A stretch of 64,000 nt of DNA from Paucibacter sp. KCTC 42545 (GCF_001477625.1 NZ_CP013692.1:4588001-4652000); one strand, 5' to 3'; positions 52,478 to 61,287 are shown, counted from the first letter of the stretch. The notes: generated by a model not told the origin, from the sequence alone. Made by a program: numbers and translations.

Positions 52478-52841
52478 GCCAGCGGCACAGGCGCTCCTCG
52501 GTGAGAGCCTGATCATGGACCATCATGGCATCACTGATCACGTCCACCAGACCGTCAACGTGGCGGTCGCTGGAACCTGTGTTGGCCAATCCGAGTCGAC
52601 GTAAGACCGAAGACCGTACCGAATCGGCGTTGAGCCGCTCGCCTTCGATAGCGGCCGTGGAAAGCACTTCGGCGGTCAACACATCGAGCGCAATTTGGCT
52701 GGTGCTGCCCAGGCCGATTGCAGAGGCCTTGCCTGATACCAGGCCGTGCATGGTGTAAGCCTCGGCCAGCTCGGGCGCAGCGAGTGCGGCGTCGTAGACT
52801 AGACGAGGCCAGTTCGGTTGTACCCAGATCCAAGTGCTCAT
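52478..52841 (-). pseudogene. Fic-domain protein, 5' part (DUF4172)
   Basis: Starts at ATG 52841 with STWIWVQPNWPRLVYD, the DUF4172 opening. It contains TAAIEGERL, which fits the Fic inhibitory motif (S/T)xxxE(G/N) that blocks ATP positioning in cis. Native codons stop at RLCRW where the IS21 element begins. The N-terminal inhibitory helix is thus physically separated from the Fic core. Confidence 0.9.
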
Positions 52842-52901
52842 GAGGCGAATCGTACGTCGTTCGCCTCATTTTGTGAGGCAATTCAACAGGGATTTGCCTC
52901 A
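52841..52901. promoter_or_regulatory. Double inverted-repeat operator at the Fic gene start
   Basis: TGAGGCGAA (52841..52849) with TTCGCCTCA (52860..52868), and TGAGGCAA (52874..52881) with TTGCCTCA (52894..52901): four copies of one half-site in two dyads, the first touching the start codon. The winged-helix end of the Fic protein is a natural candidate for binding them, giving autoregulation. Confidence 0.6.
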
Positions 52902-53179
52902 ACGGCATTGCCTTATCCATATGCCAGCCCATTGCTGGCGTCGCAAGCGCTTGAAGCACCGACGACGATGATCCGTTCGGTTCGAACCAGTGCTGGCACC
53001 GACCTAGACAAGCCTCGTTTTCACTTCCGCATTTCGTGCTGGCCCCCCCTTGGCCAGCAAGGGTCATACGGCCCTCCAGGCTTTCGCTTTGCGTTTAAGT
53101 TGGAATCGCCAAGTAAGGTATAGGCCTGAAGGCGCTCTTTGCGCCCTTGTTCGAACTATCGGATTACCTCCGGCTCTGC
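52902..53179. other. Non-coding region between Fic and Shedu genes
   Basis: About 280 bp holding the Fic promoter region on one side and the 3' flank of the Shedu gene on the other; nothing else recognised. Confidence 0.4.
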
Positions 53180-54634
53180 TCAAAACAGATCAGTGCTCTC
53201 GTCGCCGCCCTCGGTCGCATCGGGCGAAGGCGGCGCCACGTCCAGCGGCGGAGGTGCAGGCTGAGCGGCCAGGGCCTCGTATAAATACTGAAGCCGCAGT
53301 AGCAATTCGTCGAATGTGATCACGGCGACGTCCTTCACGACGTTCCTAAAGGCTTCGAACGCTTCCCGTTCTGCCTTGGCCGTCGGCGTCTTGCCGATCA
53401 AAACGACGGCCTGCGGCGAGTACAACTCGGCGTTTGACAGCGCCCCATTGTCCTCGCCCTTGAGGTTGTGCCAACCAGTGGTGAGCCGCCGACGCTGACC
53501 CAGCACCTGGGTGATAGAGCCCACCAGCTCCGTGGATGGGCACGGCTGCTCGGCGCGATACGCCGTCAGCAGATCCGTCTCCGGCGACTTGATCTCAATG
53601 AGCGCAACATTGCCGGTGCCTTGCCCACGCATGAGGAAGTCAGAAAATCTGCCGCCCTTGCCGTCGACCCTCTTTCCGTGCACATATGGCGTCTCCTGCA
53701 CGAACACCGTAGGTACCGTGAACACGAGCGAGAGGATGAAGGTGTTCGCCTCGAAGAAGCGCTGCCACTTAGTCTCTTTCAGACCCTTGGTCAGCATGTC
53801 CTCATACTTGGCGATCATCTCCTGCAGCGTCACGCGCTCGATCTTGGCAGCCAGCTCGTACAAGACATCCGGTGCATTTTTTGCGATGGCCTGAGCGTTC
53901 TCGGAGACCATTCCCACGACACTGCGCTGCGACGTCTTCGGGATGCCTGCGTAGTTTCGCCCGACCTGGACCAATTCGTACATGGCCTCGGGGCTGAGCT
54001 TCTTCTGGCGTGGCGGAAACTTATTTTCGTCCATCGCCGACAGCAGCGAGTTGTGGGCAAGAATCAGCTTCTCTGTTCTCGCCTGTCGCTGATGCCGCGA
54101 CGAAATTGATCTCATTCCACGCACAAGGCGCTTCAAGTACAGCTCGCTGATGACGTAGAGGTCATCTTTGAGATACGGCGGCTTGTCCCCGCCTTGGATG
54201 AAGATTAGTACTCCGCTTGCCGCGGCAGCGATGGACTGGGGGATCGACCGATCGAGACTGGTGAAGCCCAGCCCGTTCAGCGGATTGGTCTCCAACCCCT
54301 CGGGAAGGCGTTCGAGCAGGCTTTGCACGTCACCGTCGCCCTCCGGCTCTTCCCAGGCGTCATGGCGACGCCGGCCGATGACTATCCGATCGATGCCTTC
54401 ATATTTGGGTTCGTATCCGTTGACCGTGCTCTTGAACGGATAGATGGTGAGCAAGCCATCCGCCACGGTCATAAGTCGCCACCGGCGAACCATGTCCATA
54501 AGGTGGTTTGGCGGCGGCATCAGATGGAAATAGACGTCGGTTCCGCCTTCTGCGCACTTCTCGCAGTCGAAGGTGATTCGATCTGCCAACTGGTCCTGAA
54601 TGCCCAGCGCCTGCCAGACTGATTTTGTCGCCAT
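53180..54634 (-). CDS. sduA: Shedu-type (DUF4263) anti-phage nuclease
   Basis: 484 residues from ATG 54634 with AAGGGAG upstream. The C-terminal domain has the DUF4263 pattern: WQRFFEANTFILSLVF, then GGRFSDFLMRGQG and NVALIEIKSPET, where Asp and the Glu-x-Lys form the PD-(D/E)xK nuclease site near residues 330-355. The N-terminal 280 residues are a variable sensing region; a CEKC pair lies near residue 25. Shedu proteins act alone as phage-activated nucleases. It is the last gene before the right transposon end. Confidence 0.85.
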   Translation of the reverse strand: MATKSVWQALGIQDQLADRITFDCEKCAEGGTDVYFHLMPPPNHLMDMVRRWRLMTVADGLLTIYPFKSTVNGYEPKYEGIDRIVIGRRRHDAWEEPEGDGDVQSLLERLPEGLETNPLNGLGFTSLDRSIPQSIAAAASGVLIFIQGGDKPPYLKDDLYVISELYLKRLVRGMRSISSRHQRQARTEKLILAHNSLLSAMDENKFPPRQKKLSPEAMYELVQVGRNYAGIPKTSQRSVVGMVSENAQAIAKNAPDVLYELAAKIERVTLQEMIAKYEDMLTKGLKETKWQRFFEANTFILSLVFTVPTVFVQETPYVHGKRVDGKGGRFSDFLMRGQGTGNVALIEIKSPETDLLTAYRAEQPCPSTELVGSITQVLGQRRRLTTGWHNLKGEDNGALSNAELYSPQAVVLIGKTPTAKAEREAFEAFRNVVKDVAVITFDELLLRLQYLYEALAAQPAPPPLDVAPPSPDATEGGDESTDLF

Positions 54635-54803
54635 CGCCACACTCCCTTTTGGCGAATTCTGCGTCAAGGAGGAGGCACAGCTGGCGCGGCTCTGGTGGCT
54701 CTCACGCTAGGTAGGCCAGTTGAGGCGGTGAGCATCGGCAGCGCTCAGCGCGCTGGCCCACACTTATCTCCAAGACGCGCCCGCTAAGGCGCCCTCCGTA
54801 AAA

Positions 54804-54849
54804 GTTCAGACATGAACGAACAAAGTTCAGAGATGAATGGTTTTCGACA
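54804..54849 (-). repeat. Right transposon end with two TnsB-type repeats
   Basis: The inverted terminal repeat with GTTCAGAGATG (54825..54835) ends at 54849, and a second site GTTCAGACATG lies at 54804..54814. They are in the opposite orientation to the left-end repeats and 21 bp apart. The region 54635..54803 carries no gene. Confidence 0.85.
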
Positions 54850-54854
54850 CCGAC
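54850..54854. repeat. Target-site duplication, right copy (CCGAC)
   Basis: Identical to 24422..24426. It is followed by the original last codons of the PF09791-like gene, CAT-CCG-GAG-TGA when joined. Confidence 0.95.
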
Positions 54855-55190
54855 ATCCGGAGTGACCCGGTCAGCGTCACGTTCGCGCGCGAGCTGTGAG
54901 TTCTTGCATAGCTTCATTCGGCAAATGCATAAACCCGGGGTTTCGGCGAGTTACGGCATGGTTACATTGGGGTGACAATCACGTCTGTGCGAGCCCCAAC
55001 CGGGGCTCGTGCTGCTGCACCAGTCCGAACACCACCCTGCGTCGGCTTTTGCCACATCTCGCCAAAGCCTCCTATCGGGGCCGGCCTGTTGAACGGCATT
55101 GGGTCAGGCCCGACCCGCGGCACGCGCCATTAGGTGAGTGCTTGCTACCGAGCTTGACCCAATACTGATTTAACTTTGATTGGGAAAGCT
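54855..55190. other. Upstream region of pckG
   Basis: About 335 bp. The first 11 bp are the displaced 3' end of the PF09791-like gene. A dyad CGAGCCCC-AAC-GGGGCTCG occurs around 54990..55009 without a T-run. The pckG promoter must lie here; TTGACCC at 55151 is a possible -35, unproven. Confidence 0.45.
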
Positions 55191-57071
55191 ATGAACCAGC
55201 CCGTGATGGAAGGCCTGCGCTTGAATGTGCCGGCATACGTGAAACACCAGCGTTTGATCGCCTGGGTGGCCGAAGTCGCCGCGCTCACGCAAGCGCGTGA
55301 TGTGTACTGGTGCGACGGCAGCCAAGCCGAATACGACCGCCTGTGCGAGCAGTTGGTGGCCGCCGGTACCTTCAAGAAACTCAATCCGGCCCTGCGCCCC
55401 AATAGTTTCCTGGCTTGCAGCGACCCCAGCGACGTCGCCCGGGTTGAAGATCGCACCTATATCTGCTCCGCCAAGAAGGAAGACGCCGGCCCGACCAATA
55501 ACTGGATGGCACCGGCCGAGATGCGCGAACTGCTGCAGACCGGCGACAAGGCGCTGTTCAAGGGCGCCATGAAGGGCCGCACGCTCTACGTCGTGCCTTT
55601 CAGCATGGGCCCCATCGGCTCGCCGATCGCCCACATCGGCGTGGAACTGTCCGACAGCCCTTACGTTGCCGTGAATATGCGCACCATGACCCGCATGGGC
55701 CGGGCCGTGCTGGACGTGCTGGGTGATGACGGCGTGTTCGTGCCTTGCGTCCACACCGTGGCCGCACCGCTGGAAGCCGGTCAGGCCGATGTGAAGTGGC
55801 CTTGCAACCAGACCAAGTACATCGTCCATTTCCCCGAAACGCGCGAAATCTGGTCCTACGGCTCCGGCTACGGCGGTAACGCCTTGCTGGGCAAGAAGTG
55901 CTTCGCCCTGCGCATCGCCTCCACCATGGGCCGCGACCAAGGTTGGTTGGCCGAGCACATGCTGATCCTGGGCGTGACTTCGCCCGAGGGCAAGAAGTAC
56001 CACTTCGCTGCAGCCTTCCCCAGCGCTTGCGGCAAGACCAATTTCTCCATGCTGATCCCGCCGGCCGCCTTCGAGGGCTGGAAGGTCACCACCATCGGTG
56101 ATGACATCGCCTGGATCAAGCCTGCCGCCGATGGCCGCCTCTACGCCATCAACCCGGAAGCGGGTTACTTCGGCGTGGCGCCGGGCACCAACACGCTGAC
56201 CAACTTCAACTGCATGGCCAGCTTGAACAAGGACGTGATCTTCACCAACGTCGCACTTACCGACGACGGCGATGTGTGGTGGGAAGGCATGACCGACACG
56301 CCGCCCGCCCACCTGATCGACTGGCAAGGCAAGGACTGGACGCCCGCCATTGCCAAGGAAACCGGCGCCAAGGCCGCGCACCCGAACGCGCGCTTCACCG
56401 TCTCGGCCATCAACAACCCGGCGCTGGACTCCGAGTGGGACAACCCCGCCGGCGTGCCCATCGATGCCTTCATCTTCGGCGGCCGCCGCTCCACCACCGT
56501 GCCGCTGGTGACCGAGGCTCGCAACTGGGTGGAAGGCGTCTACATGGCCGCCACCATGGGTTCGGAAACCACCGCCGCTGCTGCTGGTCAGCAAGGCGTG
56601 GTGCGCCGCGACCCATTCGCCATGCTGCCTTTCATGGGCTACAACATGTCGGACTATTTCCAGCACTGGCTGGACATGGGCAAGAAGCTGCAAACCCTGT
56701 GCGCCACCACCGGTGCCAAGCTGCCGCAAATCTACTGCGTCAACTGGTTCCGCAAGGGCGCCGATGGCAAGTTCGTCTGGCCTGGCTACGGCGAGAACAT
56801 GCGCGTGCTGAAGTGGATGCTGGACCGCGTGGAAGGCACTGGCCAGGGCGAGGAACACGCGTTCGGCGTGACACCGCGCTACCAAGACATCAATTGGAAC
56901 GGCCTGAACTTCAGCCAAGAGCAGTTCAACATCACCACCCATATCGACAAGGCCGCCTGGGCCACCGAAATGAAGCTGCACGATGAGCTGTTTGCCCAGC
57001 TGGCCTACCACCTGCCGGTGGAACTGCCCGCCACCAAGGCGCTGATCGAGGCGCGCTTGCAGGCCGAGTAA
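55191..57071 (+). CDS. pckG: Phosphoenolpyruvate carboxykinase (GTP)
   Basis: 626 residues from ATG 55191. GTP-type PEPCK features: substrate region [17 protein letters not shown] near 145, [11 protein letters not shown] near 227, the kinase-1 P-loop [12 protein letters not shown] near 281 with the reactive Cys, metal-binding GDDIAWIKP near 305 and [16 protein letters not shown] near 450. It converts oxaloacetate and GTP to phosphoenolpyruvate in gluconeogenesis. Monocistronic, with a strong terminator after it. Confidence 0.97.
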   Translation: MNQPVMEGLRLNVPAYVKHQRLIAWVAEVAALTQARDVYWCDGSQAEYDRLCEQLVAAGTFKKLNPALRPNSFLACSDPSDVARVEDRTYICSAKKEDAGPTNNWMAPAEMRELLQTGDKALFKGAMKGRTLYVVPFSMGPIGSPIAHIGVELSDSPYVAVNMRTMTRMGRAVLDVLGDDGVFVPCVHTVAAPLEAGQADVKWPCNQTKYIVHFPETREIWSYGSGYGGNALLGKKCFALRIASTMGRDQGWLAEHMLILGVTSPEGKKYHFAAAFPSACGKTNFSMLIPPAAFEGWKVTTIGDDIAWIKPAADGRLYAINPEAGYFGVAPGTNTLTNFNCMASLNKDVIFTNVALTDDGDVWWEGMTDTPPAHLIDWQGKDWTPAIAKETGAKAAHPNARFTVSAINNPALDSEWDNPAGVPIDAFIFGGRRSTTVPLVTEARNWVEGVYMAATMGSETTAAAAGQQGVVRRDPFAMLPFMGYNMSDYFQHWLDMGKKLQTLCATTGAKLPQIYCVNWFRKGADGKFVWPGYGENMRVLKWMLDRVEGTGQGEEHAFGVTPRYQDINWNGLNFSQEQFNITTHIDKAAWATEMKLHDELFAQLAYHLPVELPATKALIEARLQAE

Positions 57072-57123
57072 GGTCCGCTCAGCGCCTGCCGTCGCTTTGC
57101 ACAGCAGCGGCGGCAAGTAAACC

Positions 57124-57150
57124 AGCCCGGCCTCGGCCGGGCTTCTTTTT
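57124..57150 (+). terminator. Terminator after pckG
   Basis: AGCCCGGC-CTCG-GCCGGGCT, an 8-bp GC stem with a tetraloop, followed by TCTTTTT. It lies 50 bp after the pckG stop and directly before the ChrA gene. Confidence 0.9.
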
Positions 57151-57170
57151 GCTTGTGCGATATTCGCCGG

Positions 57171-58541
57171 ATGTCGAATCTACCGCCCAGCATGGGGGAG
57201 GGCGCGAGCGCGCCCGACCCCGTCTCGCTTCGTGAGGCCTTTGTGTTCTGGCTCAAACTGGGCTTTGTTAGCTTCGGCGGGCCGGCTGGGCAGATCGCGC
57301 TGATGCACCAGGAACTGGTCGAGCGGCGCCGCTGGATTTCGGAGCGGCGCTTCCTGCATGCGCTCAATTACTGCATGGTCTTGCCCGGCCCGGAGGCGCA
57401 GCAGCTGGCCACCTATATTGGCTGGCTGATGCATCGCACGCCCGGCGGGCTGGTGGCGGGCGGGCTTTTCGTGCTGCCGTCCCTGTTCATTCTGATTGCG
57501 CTGTCCTGGGTCTATATGGCCTTTGGTCAGCAGCCGGCGGTGGCAGGGGTGTTGTATGGCATCAAACCTGCGGTGACGGCCATCGTGGTGTTCGCCGCTT
57601 ATCGCATCGGTTCGCGGGCTTTGAAAAATGGCTGGCTGTGGGGCATCGCCGTGGCCGCGTTTGTGGCCATCTTCGCCTTGCAGCTGCCCTTTCCGCTGAT
57701 CGTTTTGTGCGCTGGCGTCGCTGGGTATTTCGGCGGCCGTTATGCGCCGGACAAGTTCGCGGTCGGCGGCGGACATGGCGCAGCCAAGGCGTCTGGCGGC
57801 CCGGCCTTGATCGACGACGACACCCCCACGCCCGCGCATGCCGTGTTCAGCTGGCGGCATTTCCGCCGCGTGCTGGCCTTCTTTCTGGGGCTATGGTTCT
57901 TGGCCATCACCGGCCTGACGCTGGCCTTCGGCTGGGATGCGGTGCTGACGCAGATGGCCTGGTTCTTCACCAAAGCGGCTTTGCTGACTTTTGGCGGTGC
58001 GTATGCCGTGCTGCCCTATGTCTACCAAGGTGCGGTGGAGCATTTTCAGTGGCTCAATGCGGCGCAGATGATGGATGGACTAGCCCTGGGCGAAACCACG
58101 CCTGGCCCGCTGATCATGGTGGTCGCCTTCGTGGGTTTTGTCGGCGGCTGGAGCCGCGCCTTGTTGGGCCCGGACGCGTTGTTTCTGGCCGGCGCGGTGG
58201 CGGCGACCGTGGTCACCTGTGCCACCTTTTTGCCGTCCTTCATGTTCATCTTGCTGGGCGGCCCTTTCATCGAGACCACGCATGGCAATTTGAAACTCAC
58301 CGCGCCGCTGACGGGCGTCACCGCGGCGGTGGTGGGCGTGATCGTCAATCTGGCGCTGTTTTTTGCGTATCACGTGCTGTGGCCGCAGGGCCTGGCCGGG
58401 CCCTTCGATTGGCGCTCGGCGCTGATCGGCTTGGTGGCCGCCGTGGCCTTGTTTCGCTACCAGGTAAGTGTGATGACCGTGGTGCTGGGCGCGGCACTGG
58501 CGGGCTTGGCGCTCAGCATGGGCCGTTTGCTGCTTGCTTGA
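57171..58541 (+). CDS. chrA: ChrA-type chromate transporter (two-domain)
   Basis: 456 residues from ATG 57171. Two homologous halves, each with the CHR signature: FGGPAGQIALM near residue 35 with NYCMVLPGPEAQQLATYIG, and FGGAYAVLPYVYQ near 275 with DGLALGETTPGPLIMVVAFVGF. Ten to twelve membrane helices, with a polar linker near 205. Long-chain CHR proteins expel chromate; some family members have other anion roles, so the substrate is probable only. No chrB neighbour. Confidence 0.88.
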   Translation: MSNLPPSMGEGASAPDPVSLREAFVFWLKLGFVSFGGPAGQIALMHQELVERRRWISERRFLHALNYCMVLPGPEAQQLATYIGWLMHRTPGGLVAGGLFVLPSLFILIALSWVYMAFGQQPAVAGVLYGIKPAVTAIVVFAAYRIGSRALKNGWLWGIAVAAFVAIFALQLPFPLIVLCAGVAGYFGGRYAPDKFAVGGGHGAAKASGGPALIDDDTPTPAHAVFSWRHFRRVLAFFLGLWFLAITGLTLAFGWDAVLTQMAWFFTKAALLTFGGAYAVLPYVYQGAVEHFQWLNAAQMMDGLALGETTPGPLIMVVAFVGFVGGWSRALLGPDALFLAGAVAATVVTCATFLPSFMFILLGGPFIETTHGNLKLTAPLTGVTAAVVGVIVNLALFFAYHVLWPQGLAGPFDWRSALIGLVAAVALFRYQVSVMTVVLGAALAGLALSMGRLLLA

Positions 58542-58584
58542 GGCGTGGCTGGCATTGGCCGGCAACAAGCGGGCCACCAATGCA

Positions 58585-58606
58585 AAAAGGCCCCTAAGGG
58601 CCTTTT
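58585..58606. terminator. Bidirectional terminator between convergent genes
   Basis: AAAAGGCCC-CTAA-GGGCCTTTT: 9-bp stem with A and T flanks on both sides, so it works on either strand between chrA and the leftward small gene. Confidence 0.85.
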
Positions 58607-58631
58607 CTCTGGGCGAACCGATCTGCGCGGT

Positions 58632-58883
58632 TCAGCTGCGGCGGTTGTAAGCGGCGCGCAGTTCGGCGGCGAAGGAAGGCATGCTGGTCTCGTACTCTTG
58701 AGCCAGGGCCAGCAGTTCGCGGGAAGCGCGGGCTTCGGAGGCGGCGGCGATACGGGCCTTGACCTTGGCAGCCAGGTTCAACCAGACGCGGGCGCCGATG
58801 GCGGCGAAGGAACCGCTGTGGCGGACATTGAAATGCAGGCTGTGGCTCAGGGGACGGCCGAAGGTTTGGGTAGCGACGCTCAT
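58632..58883 (-). CDS. Conserved small hypothetical protein
   Basis: 83 residues: a basic N-terminal part (GRPLSHSLHFNVRHSGSFAAIGARVWLNLAAKVKARIAA region, residues 9-46) and an amphipathic C-terminal helix ending YNRRS. Good codon bias for the organism and a terminator behind it support expression. No function recognised. Divergent from the LysR gene across 193 bp. Confidence 0.6.
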   Translation of the reverse strand: MSVATQTFGRPLSHSLHFNVRHSGSFAAIGARVWLNLAAKVKARIAAASEARASRELLALAQEYETSMPSFAAELRAAYNRRS

Positions 58884-59015
58884 GGTATTTCCTAGATTTG
58901 GCAGTCGACGCTTCCGTTTTAACCGGTTGGTACCGAGGCGGACTGACTGCAGTGGGTGCTTCTTGTTGAAGCGATGAGCGAATTATGGGGTAAACCCTAG
59001 GCATGCCGCTAATGA

Positions 59016-59042
59016 ATTGTTTGAATCCGTTGTATAAACAAT
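59016..59042. promoter_or_regulatory. LysR-type operator candidate
   Basis: ATTGTTT-N13-AAACAAT, exact 7-bp arms, located 34 bp before the LysR start and in the shared intergenic region with the small hypothetical gene. The T-N11-A spacing of LysR boxes is contained in it. Confidence 0.5.
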
Positions 59043-59076
59043 TCGCATATCAATGCCTCAACCTTGATTCGCCGTC

Positions 59077-60045
59077 ATGAACTTCCTTAATCTGGATCTG
59101 AATCTGCTGCGCGTGTTCGACGCCGTGATGGCCGAACGCAACCTGACCCGCGCGGCGCAGCGCCTGGCCATGACCCAGCCCGCCGTCAGCCACGCGCTCA
59201 AGCGTTTGCGCGAGGCGCTGGGTGAGGAACTGTTTGTGCGACAGGCCTTTGGCATGAAGCCCACCTCCCGGGCCGAAGGTCTGTGGCCTGAGGTGAGGTT
59301 GATCCTCCAGCGCTTGCAAACCCTGCTGGTGCCGGGTGAATTTCAGCCCGAAAGCGAGGAATACACCTTCCGCATCGCCATGGCCGATGCCACCGCGGCG
59401 CTTCTTTTGCCGCCGCTGGTGGCGCAGTTGGAGGAGGCGCGGGCGCTGGCCAATGTGCATGTGTTGCCGCTGACCACCCGCGATCCGCGCGCCTTGCTGG
59501 AGCAGGGCGAGGTGGACTTTGCCGTGGGCTATTTCCCCAGCGCGGTGGCAGCGCTGCAGTCGCAGGGCAACCAGGCGGCAATCCGCCAGCACCGCTTGTA
59601 TGACAGCGAATACGTCTGCGTGATGCGCCGCGACCACCCCTTGGCCGACTTGCCTTTGGACCTGGACGCTTTTTGCGCGGCCCACCATTTGCTGGTGAGC
59701 TTTTCCGGCCGGGCGCATGGCTTTGTGGATCAAGCGCTGAACGCGTTGAACCGCAGCCGCCGCATCGTGTTGACGGTGAATCAGTTCTTCACCGCGGGGC
59801 GGGTGGTGTCGCAGTCAGACCTGCTGACCGTGCTGCCCACCCGCTTCATCGAAGCCACCGGCTTTCGCGACAAGCTGCTGGAGCGGCCGCTGCCGGTGCA
59901 GCTGTCCAAGGTCAATGTCGACATGCTGTGGCATCTGCGCAGCGAGGCGCGCAGCGCCCAGCGCTGGATGCGCGCTTGTTTGATCGCCGCGGCGGGGCGG
60001 GCGCAGTTGCCGGCTGTGGTGGCGGGCAGCTCGCCGCCGGGCTAG
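59077..60045 (+). CDS. LysR-family transcriptional regulator
   Basis: 322 residues. N-terminal winged HTH: LNLLRVFDAVMAERNLTRAA, then MTQPAVSHALKRLREALGEELFVR; the start MNFLNLDLNLL is of the NodD/LinR subgroup. Effector domain from about 95. Likely autoregulated through the dyad at 59016. Possible target is the divergent small gene; the ligand is unknown. Confidence 0.9.
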   Translation: MNFLNLDLNLLRVFDAVMAERNLTRAAQRLAMTQPAVSHALKRLREALGEELFVRQAFGMKPTSRAEGLWPEVRLILQRLQTLLVPGEFQPESEEYTFRIAMADATAALLLPPLVAQLEEARALANVHVLPLTTRDPRALLEQGEVDFAVGYFPSAVAALQSQGNQAAIRQHRLYDSEYVCVMRRDHPLADLPLDLDAFCAAHHLLVSFSGRAHGFVDQALNALNRSRRIVLTVNQFFTAGRVVSQSDLLTVLPTRFIEATGFRDKLLERPLPVQLSKVNVDMLWHLRSEARSAQRWMRACLIAAAGRAQLPAVVAGSSPPG

Positions 60046-60058
60046 TTTGCTGTCGCCC

Positions 60059-60250
60059 AATTCCGTTTGTTGGCTTCTGCGGCGACAAACCAGTTCGAGG
60101 TGAATTGAAGCAGGCATGAGCGTGCTGTTTGCCGCCGCCAATTCCGTTTGTTGGCTTCTGCGGCGACAAACCAGTTCGAGGTGAATTGAAGCAGGCATGA
60201 GCGTGCTGTTTGCCGCCGCCAATTCCGTTTGTTGGCTTCTGCGGCGACAA
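60059..60250 (+). repeat. 81-bp tandem repeat, 2.4 copies
   Basis: Units start at 60059, 60140 and 60221 (AATTCCGTTTGTTGGCTTCT and onward); the third stops after 30 bp at GACAA. The copies are essentially identical, so the duplication is recent. Each full unit contains an ATG (60116, 60197) opening a short frame [18 protein letters not shown]. The array ends 7 bp before the start of the SEC-C protein gene and so replaces its leader region. Confidence 0.9.
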
Positions 60251-60257
60251 TTGGCGC

Positions 60258-61043
60258 ATGAGCACCTCCGACCTGACCGAATCCGAATTCGCCGAACTCG
60301 ACGAATTGCTTGCCAACACGCCCGCGCCGCTGCAGCCGCTGGATGCCTCCATGCTGGACGGCTATCTCTGCGGTGTGCTGGTGCAACCGCGCCTGATCGA
60401 CATCGATGAGTGGCTGCCCAATATCTTCGATTACGACGGTGGCGTGCTGCCCGAGGAAGTCGACCAAACCTGGCTGGCCCGCATCCGCGAGCTGACCGAG
60501 CGCCGCCACACGGCACTCAACAAGGCCATGGTGGAAGACGGCTGGTTCGACCCCGTGGTGCTGGATCTGGACGAGCCGGCTGAGTCTGCTGAAGGTGCCG
60601 AGGCGGCTGCTGAGCAAGCGCCGGTCGACGAAGACCCCGAGCAGGCCGAAGCCCGCGCCACCTACAACAGCATGAGCCTGATCTCGCGCACCCTGATGCC
60701 CTGGGTCGCTGGCTTCCAACATGCCGCGTTGTGCTTCCCCGAGCTGTCGGAGATGGACAACGATGCCGTGATGGCTGCATTGGCCCGCCTCTACCGCCAC
60801 CTGCCGGCCGAAACGCCGGAGGAAAAGGAAGTGGTTGCCACCCTGGACCGCGAGCATCCGTTGAAGGATTTGGACGACGCCATCGAAGAGATGGTGGTGA
60901 CCGTGGCCGACCTGTGCGACCTGACGCAAGAGCAGCGCTATCGCGTTGAAACCCTGCGCCGCGAAGGCCCCAAGCTCGGCCGCAACGACCCCTGCCATTG
61001 CGGTTCGGGGCGCAAGTACAAGCAATGCCACGGCGCTAATTAA
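60258..61043 (+). CDS. UPF0149/YecA-like protein with C-terminal SEC-C zinc motif
   Basis: 261 residues from ATG 60258. N-terminal UPF0149 domain ([26 protein letters not shown]) with an acidic insert near 105-130. C-terminal SEC-C motif [19 protein letters not shown] with the CxCxSGxxxxxCC-like zinc ligands, as in SecA and YecA. SEC-C modules bind ribosomes; YecA associates with translation and Sec substrates. Exact role unproven. Confidence 0.88.
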   Translation: MSTSDLTESEFAELDELLANTPAPLQPLDASMLDGYLCGVLVQPRLIDIDEWLPNIFDYDGGVLPEEVDQTWLARIRELTERRHTALNKAMVEDGWFDPVVLDLDEPAESAEGAEAAAEQAPVDEDPEQAEARATYNSMSLISRTLMPWVAGFQHAALCFPELSEMDNDAVMAALARLYRHLPAETPEEKEVVATLDREHPLKDLDDAIEEMVVTVADLCDLTQEQRYRVETLRREGPKLGRNDPCHCGSGRKYKQCHGAN

Positions 61044-61287
61044 GACTTTGCGGGACAGACCGCCCGAGCGCAGCGAGTAGCTCTGCTTGGCCGCTGGCAG
61101 GCGGCCAATCCTCCGCCAGGCGCCAATCAGGCCGCAGGGCCTGATTGGGTCCGGGCGAAGTCCCCAACTGACTAGACCTTGCGGGACAGACCGCCCTGTT
61201 GCAACACCGTGCAGCGAGCAGCTCCGAGCCCAAAGATCGAGCGGGTTCTTGCGGCACCGGCCGCCACCTGAGTCTTCATCCCGCCCC
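61044..61287. other. Intergenic region with short direct repeat and hairpin
   Basis: TTGCGGGACAGACCGCCC occurs at 61049..61066 and again at 61179..61196. Between them CAATCAGGCC (61124..61133) pairs with GGCCTGATTG (61138..61147). No T-run follows. No gene is supported before the phosphoesterase start at 61288. Confidence 0.6.

Larger units (their letters stand above)
24427..54849. mobile_element. 30.4-kb Tn7-like/Tn5053-like transposon (TnsA, TniA, TniB, two TniQ)
   Basis: The first 26 bases (starting TGTCGAAAACCATTC) are identical to the inverted last 26 bases (ending GAATGGTTTTCGACA), and the 5-bp CCGAC duplication flanks the element. Inside are tnsA, a DDE tniA/tnsB, a tniB/tnsC ATPase that appears truncated and two tniQ genes. 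Cargo comprises a STAND-glycosyltransferase, a c-di-GMP-riboswitch-headed bacteriocin region, RDD, a disrupted Fic gene and a Shedu nuclease. A later IS21-family element lies inside. With TniB truncated the element is probably no longer self-mobile. Confidence 0.93.

Noticed and set aside
24427-54849. CRISPR array or guide-RNA system (CAST) in the Tn7-like element
   Set aside because: No repeat-spacer array, Cas12k or Cascade genes are visible; the only repeats are end sites and IS21 repeats.
54990-55009. GC dyad before pckG as a terminator
   Set aside because: Stable stem but no T-run on either strand.
55170-57116. 648-codon minus-strand frame opposite pckG
   Set aside because: Antisense shadow of pckG with His/Gly-rich low-complexity sequence and no family features.
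60116-60184. Short frame [18 protein letters not shown] in the tandem repeat as a leader peptide
   Set aside because: No ribosome-binding site, and it exists only because of the duplication; kept as a remark in the repeat entry.
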